Source: DATDYW01 sp044375695
GTDB taxonomy: Bacteria; Patescibacteriota; Minisyncoccia; Phycocordibacterales; JAACPR01
Assembly (NCBI GenBank): GCA_044375695.1
Contig: JBILMG010000003.1
Span: 1-48,408 of the forward strand
Direction: 5' to 3'
DNA: 48,408 bases
Part shown: piece by piece, positions 16,815 to 25,406 of the stretch
Layout of the letters: each line of letters starts with the position of its first letter
Numbering within the stretch: position 1 is the stretch's first letter
Position numbers and translations under genes: made by a program
The notes under the pieces: generated by a model
Told to the model about the DNA's origin: nothing
The model's input: the letters and a program-made list of their open reading frames with translations, nothing else
Database searches by the model: none

Positions 16815-18500
16815 ATGACGCGGCAGGTAAAGGTGCGGCCCGGAATTCCGGCAGAGGCGGACGCGGCGCTTTCCGCGTTCCATCCGGTGGTGCGCAAGAT
16901 TCTGTACCGCCAGGGCATCGAGACGCCCGAGGCGGCGCAGGCGTTCCTGTCGCCAGACTTTGATTTGGCGACCGGTCACCCGGCCAAAATGGCCGACCTC
17001 GAGAAAGCGGCCGACATGATTGCCGCTGCCGTGAAAGCGGGGGAGACCGTCGGCGTCTTCGCCGACTACGACGCCGACGGCATTCCGGGCGCGGCGCTGC
17101 TCTCGGCGCTCTTCAAGAAAATTGGCGGGAAGGCCGTCTTCTACATTCCGCACCGCAACCGCGAGGGTTTCGGTTTCTCGGTGGCCGGCGCCGACGGCCT
17201 CATGGCGCAGGGCGCAAACCTAATCGTGACGGTCGATTGCGGCACCGCCGATGTCGCCGCGGTTGCCTACGCCAAAGGGAAGGGGGTTGCCGTTATCGTC
17301 ACCGACCACCACGAGATTCACGGTGACCTGCCGCCGGCCGACGCCGTGGTGAATCCCAAGCGCGAGGACTGCCCGTACCCCGAGAAAATGCTCTGCGGCT
17401 CGGGCGTCGCCTGGAAGCTAGCCAAAGAGGTGCTCGCGCGGTTCCCGGACGCGGCTCCGGTTGGCTGGGAGAAGTGGCTGCTCGATTTGGCAGGCATCGC
17501 CACCATCGCGGACATGGTGCCGCTCGTTGGCGAGAATCGCGCCATCGCGCGTTGGGGCCTGCACGTGCTGCGTAAGTCGCCCCGGCCGGGCATCTTGGCG
17601 CTCTGCGCAGCCGCCGGCGTAGACCAGCGTTACCTGGTTGCCGACGACATCGGCTTTTCTATTGCCCCGCGCATCAACGCCGCCTCGCGCATGGGTGAGC
17701 CAGAAATTGCCTTCCGTCTGCTGGACGCCGACGATCCAGAAGAGGCGGCGCGGCTCGCCAAAGAGCTCACGCACCTCAACGACAAGCGGAAAGGAGTTGT
17801 CGCCTCGATAGTGAAGGCGGTCCGGGAGCGCGTCGAGGCCCACGGCGAGCCGGCGGCGGCCATCGTCACAGGTGACCCGCGCTGGCAGCCGTCGCTCCTG
17901 GGTCTCGCCGCCTCTTCTATTGCCGACCGCTTCGGCCGGCCGGTGTTCCTTTGGGGACGCGGGGAGGGGGCGGATGCCCTGCGCGGGTCATGCCGCGCGG
18001 CTCGCGGCGGCGGCAGCGTACTCGCCATGATGGAGGGTGCGGCCGAAGCATTCGAGGTTTTTGGCGGACACCACGCCGCCGGCGGCTTCACCGTAAAAAT
18101 GGACGCGGTCGACATCCTGCCGGGCATGCTCGCGTCCGCCGCCGAGGCGATTCCCTCAGGCGACGCCGAAATTTGGGCCGACGATCTTCTGGCGCCGTCG
18201 TCCGTTGGCCGGGCGCTCGCCGACGCGCTCGACATGGCTGGGCCGTTCGGCGTCGGCAACGCGAAGCCGGTGTTCCTGGTGGCCGACGCGCCGCTCGTTG
18301 AGGTCCGCTTCTTTGGTGCCGATGCCGCGCACGCCCGCCTCTCCGTTGGCGGGGTTTCGGCGGTTGGCTTCGGCATGGGCGAAGCTTGCCGCGCGCGTAG
18401 CCTCTCGGCCGGCCAGCCAATTTCCATTTTGGCCGAAATCGAACGCGCCCGGTGGGCCGGGCGCGTCGAGATTCGTTTGCGGATTCGCGAGATCGTCTAA
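16815..18500 (+). CDS. recJ: Single-stranded-DNA exonuclease RecJ
   Basis: A 561-aa DHH-family 5'-3' exonuclease acting in recombination and mismatch repair. Metal-binding motifs are FADYDADGIPG (near residue 83), TVDCGT, and VTDHHE (near residue 166). The DHHA1 domain carries GGHHAAGGFTV (near residue 418), and a C-terminal OB-like domain follows. All catalytic Asp/His residues are present. The stop overlaps by 4 nt the stop of the convergent response regulator. Confidence 0.95.
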   Translation: MTRQVKVRPGIPAEADAALSAFHPVVRKILYRQGIETPEAAQAFLSPDFDLATGHPAKMADLEKAADMIAAAVKAGETVGVFADYDADGIPGAALLSALFKKIGGKAVFYIPHRNREGFGFSVAGADGLMAQGANLIVTVDCGTADVAAVAYAKGKGVAVIVTDHHEIHGDLPPADAVVNPKREDCPYPEKMLCGSGVAWKLAKEVLARFPDAAPVGWEKWLLDLAGIATIADMVPLVGENRAIARWGLHVLRKSPRPGILALCAAAGVDQRYLVADDIGFSIAPRINAASRMGEPEIAFRLLDADDPEEAARLAKELTHLNDKRKGVVASIVKAVRERVEAHGEPAAAIVTGDPRWQPSLLGLAASSIADRFGRPVFLWGRGEGADALRGSCRAARGGGSVLAMMEGAAEAFEVFGGHHAAGGFTVKMDAVDILPGMLASAAEAIPSGDAEIWADDLLAPSSVGRALADALDMAGPFGVGNAKPVFLVADAPLVEVRFFGADAAHARLSVGGVSAVGFGMGEACRARSLSAGQPISILAEIERARWAGRVEIRLRIREIV

Positions 18501-18892
18501 GCCTTCGGCGCGCGTCCCTCGGAGAGCACCGCGTCGAGGTTCTTCATGACGTCATCGAGCGAGAGGGTAGCCTTCACCAGGTAGCGGTCGGCGCCGAGAG
18601 ACTTGGCGCGGGCGATGTCGTCTTCCTGGCTGTAGTTAGACAGGACGATAATCGGTACCGCGGCTAGGCGGGCGTCTTCGCGGAGCTGCTTCAGGAGCTC
18701 GAAGCCGTTGGTTCCGGGCAGGAGAATGTCCAGGATAACGACGTCAGGAATTTCGGCTTCAATGGCCGCGAGGGCCTCATCCGCGCGGCTGGCGCGGATG
18801 AGCTTGCGGCCTTCGTGGGCCATTTTCTGGGACACGAGGCCGGAGAGGAACTCGTCGTCCTCGATCCAGAGCGTGGTTTTGTCGGTGGCCAT
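18497..18892 (-). CDS. Single-domain response regulator
   Basis: A 131-aa CheY-like receiver without an output domain. ATG 18892 is the sensible start (MATDKTTLWIEDDEF), 4 nt after the histidine kinase. Acidic pocket IEDDE, phospho-acceptor Asp in VVILDILLPG, Ser/Thr in IIVLSNYSQ, and Lys in YLVKATLS are all present. Probably the partner of the kinase at 18897, acting through protein contact rather than DNA binding. Confidence 0.92.
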   Translation of the reverse strand: MATDKTTLWIEDDEFLSGLVSQKMAHEGRKLIRASRADEALAAIEAEIPDVVILDILLPGTNGFELLKQLREDARLAAVPIIVLSNYSQEDDIARAKSLGADRYLVKATLSLDDVMKNLDAVLSEGRAPKA

Positions 18893-18896
18893 AGGC

Positions 18897-20480
18897 CTAA
18901 TGTACCACGGAGGCCGGCGTGGCGTCGGCGGTCGGCAGGCGAACCAGGAACGAGGTGCCCTCGCCGGGGCGGCTGGTGAATGAAATGGTGCCGCCGTGAG
19001 CTTCCACAATAGACTTCACAATGGCGAGGCCGAGACCCGATCCGTCGGCCCGCTCGCGCACGGCGTTGCTGGCGCGGAAGAAGCGGTCAAAGACGTGGCG
19101 CTGCTCGTCCTCGGGGATGCCGATGCCGGTATCTTCGACGCCAAACTCGATGCGTCCTTCGTTGGCCTGGCGGAGCGACAGGCGGACCGTGCCGCCCTCG
19201 CGGGTGTACTTGGTGGCGTTATCGATTAGGTTGAGCACCACCTGGCCAATGGCGGTCCGGTCGGCGAGGGCGCGAACCGATTTATCGCGGGCGTGGTTTT
19301 CGACGAAAATGCGTCGGTTCTTGATTCGGTCGGCGAGCGAGAAGAGCGTCTCTTCCACGAGCTCAGACAGCGCGACGGGTACGGCGGCGTAGCGGGTTGC
19401 GCCGGTGCGCACGAACTCGGTTGAGAGCATGTCGCCCACGATGGCGATGAGCTTGCCCAGGGCGGACTCGCTCTGCTCGATGAGCTTGCGCTGGTCGGTC
19501 GAAAGCGTACCGGCCTCGCCTCGACTGAGCATGCCGAGGGCCCAGCGGACGCCGGAGAGCGGGGTGCGCAGCTGGTGAGCGGCCACCGAAATGAACTCCG
19601 ACTTGCGCGCGTCTACCGCCCGCAGCTCCTCGTACGCCTGGCGCAGCTCCTGGGTACGCTCTTCGACCTTGGCCTCGAGCGAGCGGTTGAGGGTCTCGAG
19701 CTCTTTGGTCTGGGCCCGGACGCGCCGCTCGAGTTCGCCACGAGACAGCTGCGCGAGCCACTCGTCGTCCTCGAGCACGTGCTCGGGCAGCGAGGCGAGC
19801 ACCGGCTGCATCATGTCGGCGGTGTAGGTGGCGCGGAACTCGCGGACGAAGCGCACCACGATGTCGCGCGCGGGTTCGGCTCCGAGGAGCACCTCGGTTC
19901 GCGCGTAGAGCGCGCCGGAGGCAGCCTTGAAGCGGCGCACCATTTCCGAGACGGAAACGGTGACGTCGTCGCGGAGCGACTTAGCCAGCTTGTCGGTCGA
20001 TACGCCCGACGGGCCAACCGAGACCAGCGCATTGAAGCCTTCGGGGAGCTCGGCGACCAGGGATCGCAGGTGGCTCTCGCCGAAGCGTTCCAGGATTGCC
20101 GCGGCCAGGCGCTCGAAGAAGATTTGGAGCATGACGATGGCGCGGTCGCGTGGCTCGGCGAAGACGACGCGGAACTCGCGGTCGAGGTCGTTGATTTGGG
20201 CGCGGGTGCGCACGGCGCGCCGCAGCGACTCGGCGCCGTCGGGGAAGCGGTCGGGGGTTGCCGTGAGCAGGTGGTCTTCCCAGGCGAGGTACACGCGGAC
20301 GAACGCCTGGTTCGGCCCGGGGTGACGGGCAATCATCTGCTCGACCTGGAAGACGAAGCTCTCGAGAGCGTCGAGCTGCTTGGTTTCGCTGGCGAGGTAG
20401 TCAAAAACTTGGCGCGCGGCCCGCTCGAAAGCTTGGTTGCGCTCTTTTCGGCCCAAAAACCAGGAGAAGATGTTAGCCAT
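18897..20480 (-). CDS. Soluble sensor histidine kinase
   Basis: A 527-aa kinase without membrane segments. The N-terminal ~240 residues are helical and unrecognised, followed by a coiled coil (ELERRVRAQTKELETLNRSL onward). HisKA holds the phosphorylated His in VAAHQLRTPLSGVRWAL (near residue 306). The ATPase domain shows N box NLIDNATKYTREGG, G1 EDTGIGIPE, F box HVFDRFFR and G2 GSGLGLAIVKSIVEAHGG. It overlaps the upstream membrane-protein gene by 8 nt and precedes a receiver gene by 4 nt, so the three are one operon. The membrane protein may supply the sensing. Confidence 0.93.
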   Translation of the reverse strand: MANIFSWFLGRKERNQAFERAARQVFDYLASETKQLDALESFVFQVEQMIARHPGPNQAFVRVYLAWEDHLLTATPDRFPDGAESLRRAVRTRAQINDLDREFRVVFAEPRDRAIVMLQIFFERLAAAILERFGESHLRSLVAELPEGFNALVSVGPSGVSTDKLAKSLRDDVTVSVSEMVRRFKAASGALYARTEVLLGAEPARDIVVRFVREFRATYTADMMQPVLASLPEHVLEDDEWLAQLSRGELERRVRAQTKELETLNRSLEAKVEERTQELRQAYEELRAVDARKSEFISVAAHQLRTPLSGVRWALGMLSRGEAGTLSTDQRKLIEQSESALGKLIAIVGDMLSTEFVRTGATRYAAVPVALSELVEETLFSLADRIKNRRIFVENHARDKSVRALADRTAIGQVVLNLIDNATKYTREGGTVRLSLRQANEGRIEFGVEDTGIGIPEDEQRHVFDRFFRASNAVRERADGSGLGLAIVKSIVEAHGGTISFTSRPGEGTSFLVRLPTADATPASVVH

Positions 20481-21318
20481 TCTGGTTCGTTGCCCCGGCG
20501 AAGCGAGCCACGAAGGGGCGAATGATGTAGGTGATGCCGACCGCCTGCGCTAGGCCTGTGGCCAGGAATAGCTGGTCAGAGACGTCTCCTTCGACGTAGG
20601 TGCCGTTCTGAATGAGGATTGAGTACGCGACGTCTCCGGCTGCCATGAGCGCGATGCCAACGGCGAAGACGAAGAGCCCGAAGGACATTTTTCCGGCGGA
20701 GACGCGGGCGATGATGACCGCGAGGGCAACGTAAATTGCGTCGGTGGTCAGGTAGAGGATGCTCATGGCCTCAGAAGCCACCTCATCCAGGGGGACGTTG
20801 GCGCCGGTGAGAAAATCGAAGACCGCCATGTTGCGGCCGAGGGTGAGGGTGCCGAGGAAGAGGAACGACACGGCGACGCACGCGCCGGTGACAACGCTCG
20901 CCTCGAGGATGAGGGTGCGGGTGACCCGCATGGAGTGAATTTTAAGGAACATCCAGAGGCCAATTACCACCAGCGGCGTGTAGAGGAAGAAGAAGGCGTC
21001 CGCCAGGGAGGGGTAGGGAACTTCGGCCTGGGCCACGAACTTGTAGTAAGCCTCGACGACGAAGCCGACCGCCATTGAGAGCATGCCGATGCCGATGGTG
21101 AGGAAGGCGCTCCCGAGGTAGCTGCGCACGCCGAAGCGTCGCGCGCCGGCAATCGAGACCGAGCCGGCGATGGCGTACGAAGAGGTAAGGCAAATCGTCA
21201 GCACCAGGGCGAGCGGCGTCGCGCCGAAGAGGTAGCCGTTCGTGAGGAAGAGAAAAATAGAAGCTGCGGCAACCAGGCTGAGGGCGACGGTGACGAAGCG
21301 GCGGCTGGGAAAATCCAT
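20473..21318 (-). CDS. Multi-pass membrane protein, probable sensor partner
   Basis: A 281-aa protein with about seven to eight hydrophobic helices and short loops. ATG 21318 (MDFPSRRF) is chosen because TACAAT on the minus strand (21327-21332) ends 8 nt upstream. Conserved-looking polar loops such as EAYYKFVAQAEVPYPSLADA face one side. The pattern recalls 7TM sensor modules such as MASE or 7TMR, but no family is certain. The 8-nt overlap with the histidine kinase gene strongly suggests they work together in sensing. Confidence 0.72.
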   Translation of the reverse strand: MDFPSRRFVTVALSLVAAASIFLFLTNGYLFGATPLALVLTICLTSSYAIAGSVSIAGARRFGVRSYLGSAFLTIGIGMLSMAVGFVVEAYYKFVAQAEVPYPSLADAFFFLYTPLVVIGLWMFLKIHSMRVTRTLILEASVVTGACVAVSFLFLGTLTLGRNMAVFDFLTGANVPLDEVASEAMSILYLTTDAIYVALAVIIARVSAGKMSFGLFVFAVGIALMAAGDVAYSILIQNGTYVEGDVSDQLFLATGLAQAVGITYIIRPFVARFAGATNQNG

Positions 21319-21423
21319 GTGGGGCAATTGTATCTTGCCGCGACGCGGAACCAATGCGGGTTATCCAGGGTCTACGGGCACTTTATCTGGTCGCGCGCGT
21401 CGCGTGGTAACCTGGCGCACGTT

Positions 21424-22137
21424 ATGGAAAACAAAGGAGCAATTATTTTTACGGACGGATCGTCCCGCGGAAACCCGGGGCCAGGCGGCTGGGGTTTCGT
21501 TTTGGCGCACCAGGGGCGCGTGCGAGAGGGCGCTGGCCGCGAGGCGCGAACAACCAACAACCGCATGGAAATTCTCGCCGCGGTCGAGGCTCTCGCCGCG
21601 CTGCCGGAGGGTTCGGTCTCCACGGTTATCACTGACTCCTCGTACCTCGCGAACGGCGCCTCGAAGTGGCTGGTCGGCTGGCGGCGCAAGGGTTGGAAGA
21701 CCGCCACCGGCGGCGACGTGAAGAACGCCGATCTCTGGGAGCGCATGAACGAGCTCTTGGAAGGGCGAAAGGTGTCGTGGCGCCTGGTCCTTGGCCACGC
21801 GGGCGTGCCGGCCAACCACCGCTGCGACGAGCTCGCCACCGGCGCGGCCGACGGCTCGGTCCTCGACCTCTACGACGGTCCGTCGGCGGGGTACCGCGTG
21901 TCGCTCCAGGCGCCTGCCCCGGGTACCCAGACTCGCTCCGGTGGCGCCGACGGCAAACGGGCTTACTCCTACCTCTCAATGGTCGACGGTGAGATTCGCC
22001 GCCACAACACCTGGCCCGACTGCAATGCCCGCGTTCGCGGCGCCCAGGGCGCCCGCTTTCGCAAGACCTTCTCGCCCGAAGACGAAGCCGCGCTCGTTTC
22101 CTCTTGGGAAGCCGACGGCGGCCAGAAGAGCTGGTAG
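21424..22137 (+). CDS. rnhA: Ribonuclease HI with C-terminal viroplasmin-like domain
   Basis: A 237-aa enzyme degrading RNA in RNA-DNA hybrids. Catalytic residues are seen in FTDGSSRGNPGPGGWGF (Asp), NNRMEILAAVEAL (Glu), VITDSSYLANG (Asp), and GHAGVPANHRCDELA (His/Asp). After a linker, the last ~50 residues (YSYLSMVDGEIRRHNTWPDC...) match the caulimovirus viroplasmin-like (Cauli_VI) fold, which binds nucleic acid. Eukaryotic-type RNases H carry that domain at the N-terminus; here it is C-terminal. TGGTAACCT ends 10 nt before ATG 21424. Confidence 0.9.
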   Translation: MENKGAIIFTDGSSRGNPGPGGWGFVLAHQGRVREGAGREARTTNNRMEILAAVEALAALPEGSVSTVITDSSYLANGASKWLVGWRRKGWKTATGGDVKNADLWERMNELLEGRKVSWRLVLGHAGVPANHRCDELATGAADGSVLDLYDGPSAGYRVSLQAPAPGTQTRSGGADGKRAYSYLSMVDGEIRRHNTWPDCNARVRGAQGARFRKTFSPEDEAALVSSWEADGGQKSW

Positions 22138-22177
22138 CCGCCGCTACCTCGCCTGAAGCTCTGCTAGAATTTCGGCC

Positions 22178-22921
22178 ATGCTAGAAAAATTTCTCGAGGA
22201 AATCGGCCTGTCGGGCAACGAGGCAAAGGTTTACCTGGCTCTTCTAGAGCTTGACCACGAATCGGTGCTCGAGCTATCTCGCCGAACCAGTATCAACCGA
22301 ACGACCATCTACCCGATTCTCGAGTCGCTCGCCCGGCAAGGCTTGGTGTCGGAAGTGCAGATTGGCGCCAAGACGCACTACCAGGCCGAACCGCCTGAGC
22401 GGCTAGAGACAGTGCTGGAGCGTCGTAGGGTAGAGCTCGACGGACACCGCAAGCGTCTCTCGGAAGTTGTGCCTGAGATGAAGAGTCGCATGCGCGAAGG
22501 TGCGGCTAGACCTGTGGTGAAGTACTACGACGGCAAAGAGGGCGTTGTCTCCTCGATGGAAGACTTCTTTAGTGCCGGCGCAGAGAAGTCCGACTCCATT
22601 TACATGGTTTACAACAAGGATCGTCTGGACGGTCACTTTACTGAGAAAGATCGAGAGCGTTACCGTGGCAAGCGGGTGCACGCTAACGTTCCGGCGGTAG
22701 CCTTGTACTGGTCTGAGAAGGTAACGCTTCCTGAGAAAGGGGTGATGTCCGAGTGCAAGAAGCTTCCGGCTGACGCGGAGGTGCTTTGTGATTTGGCGGT
22801 TGCGGGAGACAAGGTCCGCGTCATCACGCTCGGCAAGAAAGTCTCGAGCCTGATTATCCAGCACCCAGATATCGCGCACACCCTGCGGGTGATACTGAAA
22901 GATTACTACCGGCGCCTTTAG
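22178..22921 (+). CDS. TrmB-like HTH transcriptional regulator
   Basis: A 247-aa protein with an N-terminal TrmB-type winged helix (LSGNEAKVYLALLELDHESVLELSRRTSINRTTIYPILESLARQGLV), a helical linker (about residues 75-110), and a C-terminal ligand- or regulator-binding domain of ~130 residues. TrmB-like regulators are common in archaea and CPR bacteria and often respond to sugars. The C-terminal part here does not show the sugar-binding region clearly. TGCTAGAAT ends 7 nt before ATG. A related protein is at 28851. Confidence 0.85.
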   Translation: MLEKFLEEIGLSGNEAKVYLALLELDHESVLELSRRTSINRTTIYPILESLARQGLVSEVQIGAKTHYQAEPPERLETVLERRRVELDGHRKRLSEVVPEMKSRMREGAARPVVKYYDGKEGVVSSMEDFFSAGAEKSDSIYMVYNKDRLDGHFTEKDRERYRGKRVHANVPAVALYWSEKVTLPEKGVMSECKKLPADAEVLCDLAVAGDKVRVITLGKKVSSLIIQHPDIAHTLRVILKDYYRRL

Positions 22922-22930
22922 TGAGGCTCG

Positions 22931-22975
22931 AAAAAATAAAAGAATAGTCCGGCGTCGCAAGGTGCGACGCCGGAC
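22931..22975 (-). terminator. Terminator of the leftward RNA
   Basis: A perfect 12-bp stem (22947-22958 with 22964-22975), then on the minus strand TATTCTTTTATTTTTT. It may also stop the convergent TrmB-like transcript. Confidence 0.85.
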
Positions 22976-23283
22976 CTGTTTTCGTGGGCCGATTAGTGAT
23001 CGGCGCCACCTTTTTCTAAGAGAGAGCTTCTCTCTGGTGGTGGGGGAGGGTTAGTGATTCACTTGGCCACCCCCTTCTCGTTTTGTTTTTTCACTTCTTT
23101 TTCCTCGGGGAGGTTTGGCTAGGCACTGTTAGTCGCGCGGTGTCGCGGGTTGGGGTCTTTCGACCCGTCACCCGCTCCGACCTGCTTCTTAGTGGTCCAT
23201 CTGCACCTCCCTGTTGATTGTTGCCTGTCTCGTGGCGCCTGGTGGGCGTCGCAGATTTCCGGTCTGCCCGCGAGATATATTCT
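22931..23283 (-). ncRNA. Putative ~350-nt leftward RNA, divergent from the hammerhead unit
   Basis: A consensus promoter (23289-23316, minus) and a strong terminator (22931-22975) bracket about 350 nt with no conventional gene. Internal structure includes the hairpins GCCGAT/ATCGGC near 22987-23003 and GAGAGA/TCTCTC near 23022-23036. Two tiny ORFs have Shine-Dalgarno-like sites: a 3-codon ORF (Met-Asp-His) at 23189-23200 after GGGAGGT, and an 11-codon GTG-started ORF (MKKQNEKGVAK) at 23059-23094 after GAGGA. It may be a small RNA or a peptide-leader RNA. It shares no obvious similarity with tmRNA, 6S or SRP RNA. Confidence 0.55.
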
Positions 23284-23288
23284 TTTTT

Positions 23289-23316
23289 ATTATAGCAGAA
23301 AATACAGGTATGTCAA
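23289..23316 (-). promoter_or_regulatory. Consensus promoter for the leftward RNA
   Basis: On the minus strand TTGACA (23316-23311), a 16-nt spacer, and TATAAT (23294-23289), a perfect match in both hexamers. It is divergent from the identical-format promoter at 23433, with an AT-rich ~115-nt region between them. Confidence 0.85.
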
Positions 23317-23432
23317 CAAACTTCCGTTTTTTCTGCTGCGGGTGACTAGACGGAATAAAAATAAATGTGTCATATAAAAACAACAAAATCTTATTTAACC
23401 TTGTTAATAAAAGCTACTTTAATAAATTTAAC

Positions 23433-23460
23433 TTGACAAAATATTTTAATCGGCTATAAT
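23433..23460 (+). promoter_or_regulatory. Consensus promoter of the hammerhead RNA unit
   Basis: TTGACA (23433-23438), a 16-nt spacer, and TATAAT (23455-23460). Both hexamers match the sigma-70 consensus perfectly, in contrast to the -10-only promoters of most genes in the window. Strong transcription starting near 23467 is expected. Confidence 0.88.
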
Positions 23461-23539
23461 GCCCGCATAAGAACGTTCAAACAGTCTGACAGGTGCCTTT
23501 CGGCCACCGAATCGATTCCCCCTCCAGCAACCAACAGCC

Positions 23540-23611
23540 ATGAAGCTCGTAGTGCTTCCGAACGGCCTCGTCATCTCCGCTAAGGAGTGGCAAGCCATTC
23601 GCGGTCGCTAA
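23540..23611 (+). CDS. 23-aa leader ORF
   Basis: ATG to TAA gives MKLVVLPNGLVISAKEWQAI plus three residues (RGR). It lies about 73 nt after the predicted transcription start of the large RNA, in an A/C-rich unstructured leader. No Shine-Dalgarno is seen. It could be a real small peptide, a translated leader that influences the RNA downstream, or chance. Confidence 0.35.
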   Translation: MKLVVLPNGLVISAKEWQAIRGR

Positions 23612-24217
23612 TCGCGATCGTTATCTGCTTCCCGGCGAAAGCTTGGGTGGCGGGGGCTAGAGGGGCCCTGTCAACAGAATGAATTCCGCGGCTGTGAGGC
23701 TTCTGATTTCAGCCCCGCGGGAACCATCAGGTTCCCCCATCTATAGAGCCGCCGACCTAGGTCAGGCCGGCGGCTCTACGGACGGATGATCTTTAAAAAG
23801 CTCTAGAAACCCCTCCCACGCGGCTCGCGCACGAAGAAAGCTGCGCGCTCGGCCCGCGTGGGAGGTTGCAGCTCCAGGCCGTTCCGGAACCAGCGTCCGG
23901 CGTAAAAGAGGTGGCACCGTCTGTGGAGACGGGAGATCGCCACAGGATTAAACGAGCCTTCGCCCTATGCGTGGTCGACAGTTTCTCGAGAGATCCTGAG
24001 CGGTTTCTAGAGCCGCACTGCAAATATTTCTCGCTAGTCGTTAGCGGGTGTCAGGGGAAAAGCTAAGACCTCAAGGCTCCCCGAAGTACTCGCGTTCGCC
24101 GAGCTGGTTGCCCGGCGCAAAGAGGGACGCAGCCGGGGAACTGCACCCCGACACCAAAGAGCAGTCGATTGTGTTTCGGCGCATCGATCGGTCTGGGCAC
24201 CGAAAACCAAAACGCCC

Positions 24218-24268
24218 ACCCTCGCGGGATGCGTATCCGGCCTGACGAGTCCGAAAGGACGAAAGGGT
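24218..24268 (+). ncRNA. Hammerhead ribozyme 1 (type III)
   Basis: Full core: cleavage site CUC with the cut after C24223; CUGACGA at 24242-24248; stem II GUCC/GGAC capped by GAAA (24249-24260); GAAA at 24261-24264. Stem III is ACCCU (24218-24222) with AGGGU (24264-24268). Stem I is a hairpin 24224-24241 with one G-G mismatch. All invariant core bases are present. Confidence 0.9.
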
Positions 24269-24748
24269 CAGACGAACATTCAAACAGAGGAGAAACTCTC
24301 CGCACCGCCCGGCGCGCGAACCAATCGCGAATCGAGTGGTGCGGGGAGTTGGTTGACCCCTAGGCACGTGAGGTGGAGGGAGCTTCTGGCCCTCACCCGC
24401 GACCTGATAGTCGCGGGGCAGTCCTGACCGACTGAAGAACGTCGTGCATCGAGAATCGCCAATACGGCTGGCTCATCGTTGAGCCAGCCGCGGAGGAGAA
24501 GCGGGTTCCTGAACCCGTGAAGTATCCACCGCTCCACAACATCTCCCCAAAGGAGAGACACAAGGTTTCGCGCTCCTGCGAGGCCTGTGTGGAGACACCG
24601 AGTCAGGGCAGTGCCTCTAGTCGAGAGGCGGCGAACAGAGATTCGCCGAAGCACTGCAATCGATGCAACGGGCTAGAGCTCGGCGGCAGATTCGGCGCAC
24701 TTTTGCCGACTCATCAACCACCTAAAATCCGGCGCGTCAGCGCCGGAC

Positions 24749-24799
24749 CCTGTCTCCGGGTGTGTACCCGGACTGACGAGCCCGAAAGGGCGAAACAGG
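24749..24799 (+). ncRNA. Hammerhead ribozyme 2 (type III)
   Basis: Cleavage triplet GUC with the cut after C24754; CUGACGA at 24773-24779; stem II GCCC/GGGC with a GAAA loop (24780-24791); GAAA at 24792-24795. Stem III is CCUGU (24749-24753) with ACAGG (24795-24799). Stem I is a perfect 7-bp hairpin (24755-24761 with 24766-24772). A 7-bp hairpin (24729-24746) abuts it upstream. Confidence 0.93.
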
Positions 24800-24989
24800 T
24801 TCGATACACGACCGCGCGTTCGCCGTCCTGCTGACCCCATTGCGGGGCACTGTCTCGACCCGAGCTTCCACTCTCAAGTGGGCCGGGAGACCGGCAAGAC
24901 GGACGGCGCGTCGGGGCGAAGATGTGGCCATCGTCACCCCGACGCGCCGAAAAGGCGCCTCGAGATCTTTCACAGAAAAACGTACCAGC

Positions 24990-25039
24990 AGCCTGCATCG
25001 GCGCGACGACGACCTATCGTCGTCGCGCCGATGCAGGCT
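24990..25039 (+). repeat. Perfect 23-bp hairpin with 4-nt loop
   Basis: Positions 24990-25012 and 25017-25039 are exact reverse complements around CCTA. No T-tract follows, so it is not a terminator. It is the strongest single helix in the large RNA and would be an RNase III-like substrate or an architectural arm; in DNA it could extrude as a cruciform. Confidence 0.9.
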
Positions 25040-25406
25040 GAGACGACAGCCAGGGCAGGAGCGGCAGCGCCAGGAACCTAGTGCCGAGGACCGTTCGGTC
25101 CGGTGACGCTTTTACGTCGCTGAGGCGGGCAGGCTCTGTTCGCAAGCGTTTCTCGCGTCGGGTTAAAACCGGTATTAGCCGGATAACCCCGACGTTGTAG
25201 AGGCCCCGCAATAGGCTTCGAGAGAAACGTACGGCAATCGATATCCTAGGACAAAACTCTCTTCGCCTGAGAGTAGCTCCACACCCGCGCGAGCGGGGAA
25301 CAGACTGGAACCACCAGCTGGAGGATTTTCGAAAGTCAGGGAGGAGGTCGAAACGCGGCGTTGCGGCTGCGCGTAGGCTAAACCACCCATCGTCAATTTT
25401 TGCCTT

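Noticed and set aside
23650..23740. Possible fourth hammerhead starting at CCTGTC (about 23668)
   Set aside because: No CUGANGA plus GAAA core follows; CTGATTT and GGGAACC do not fit.
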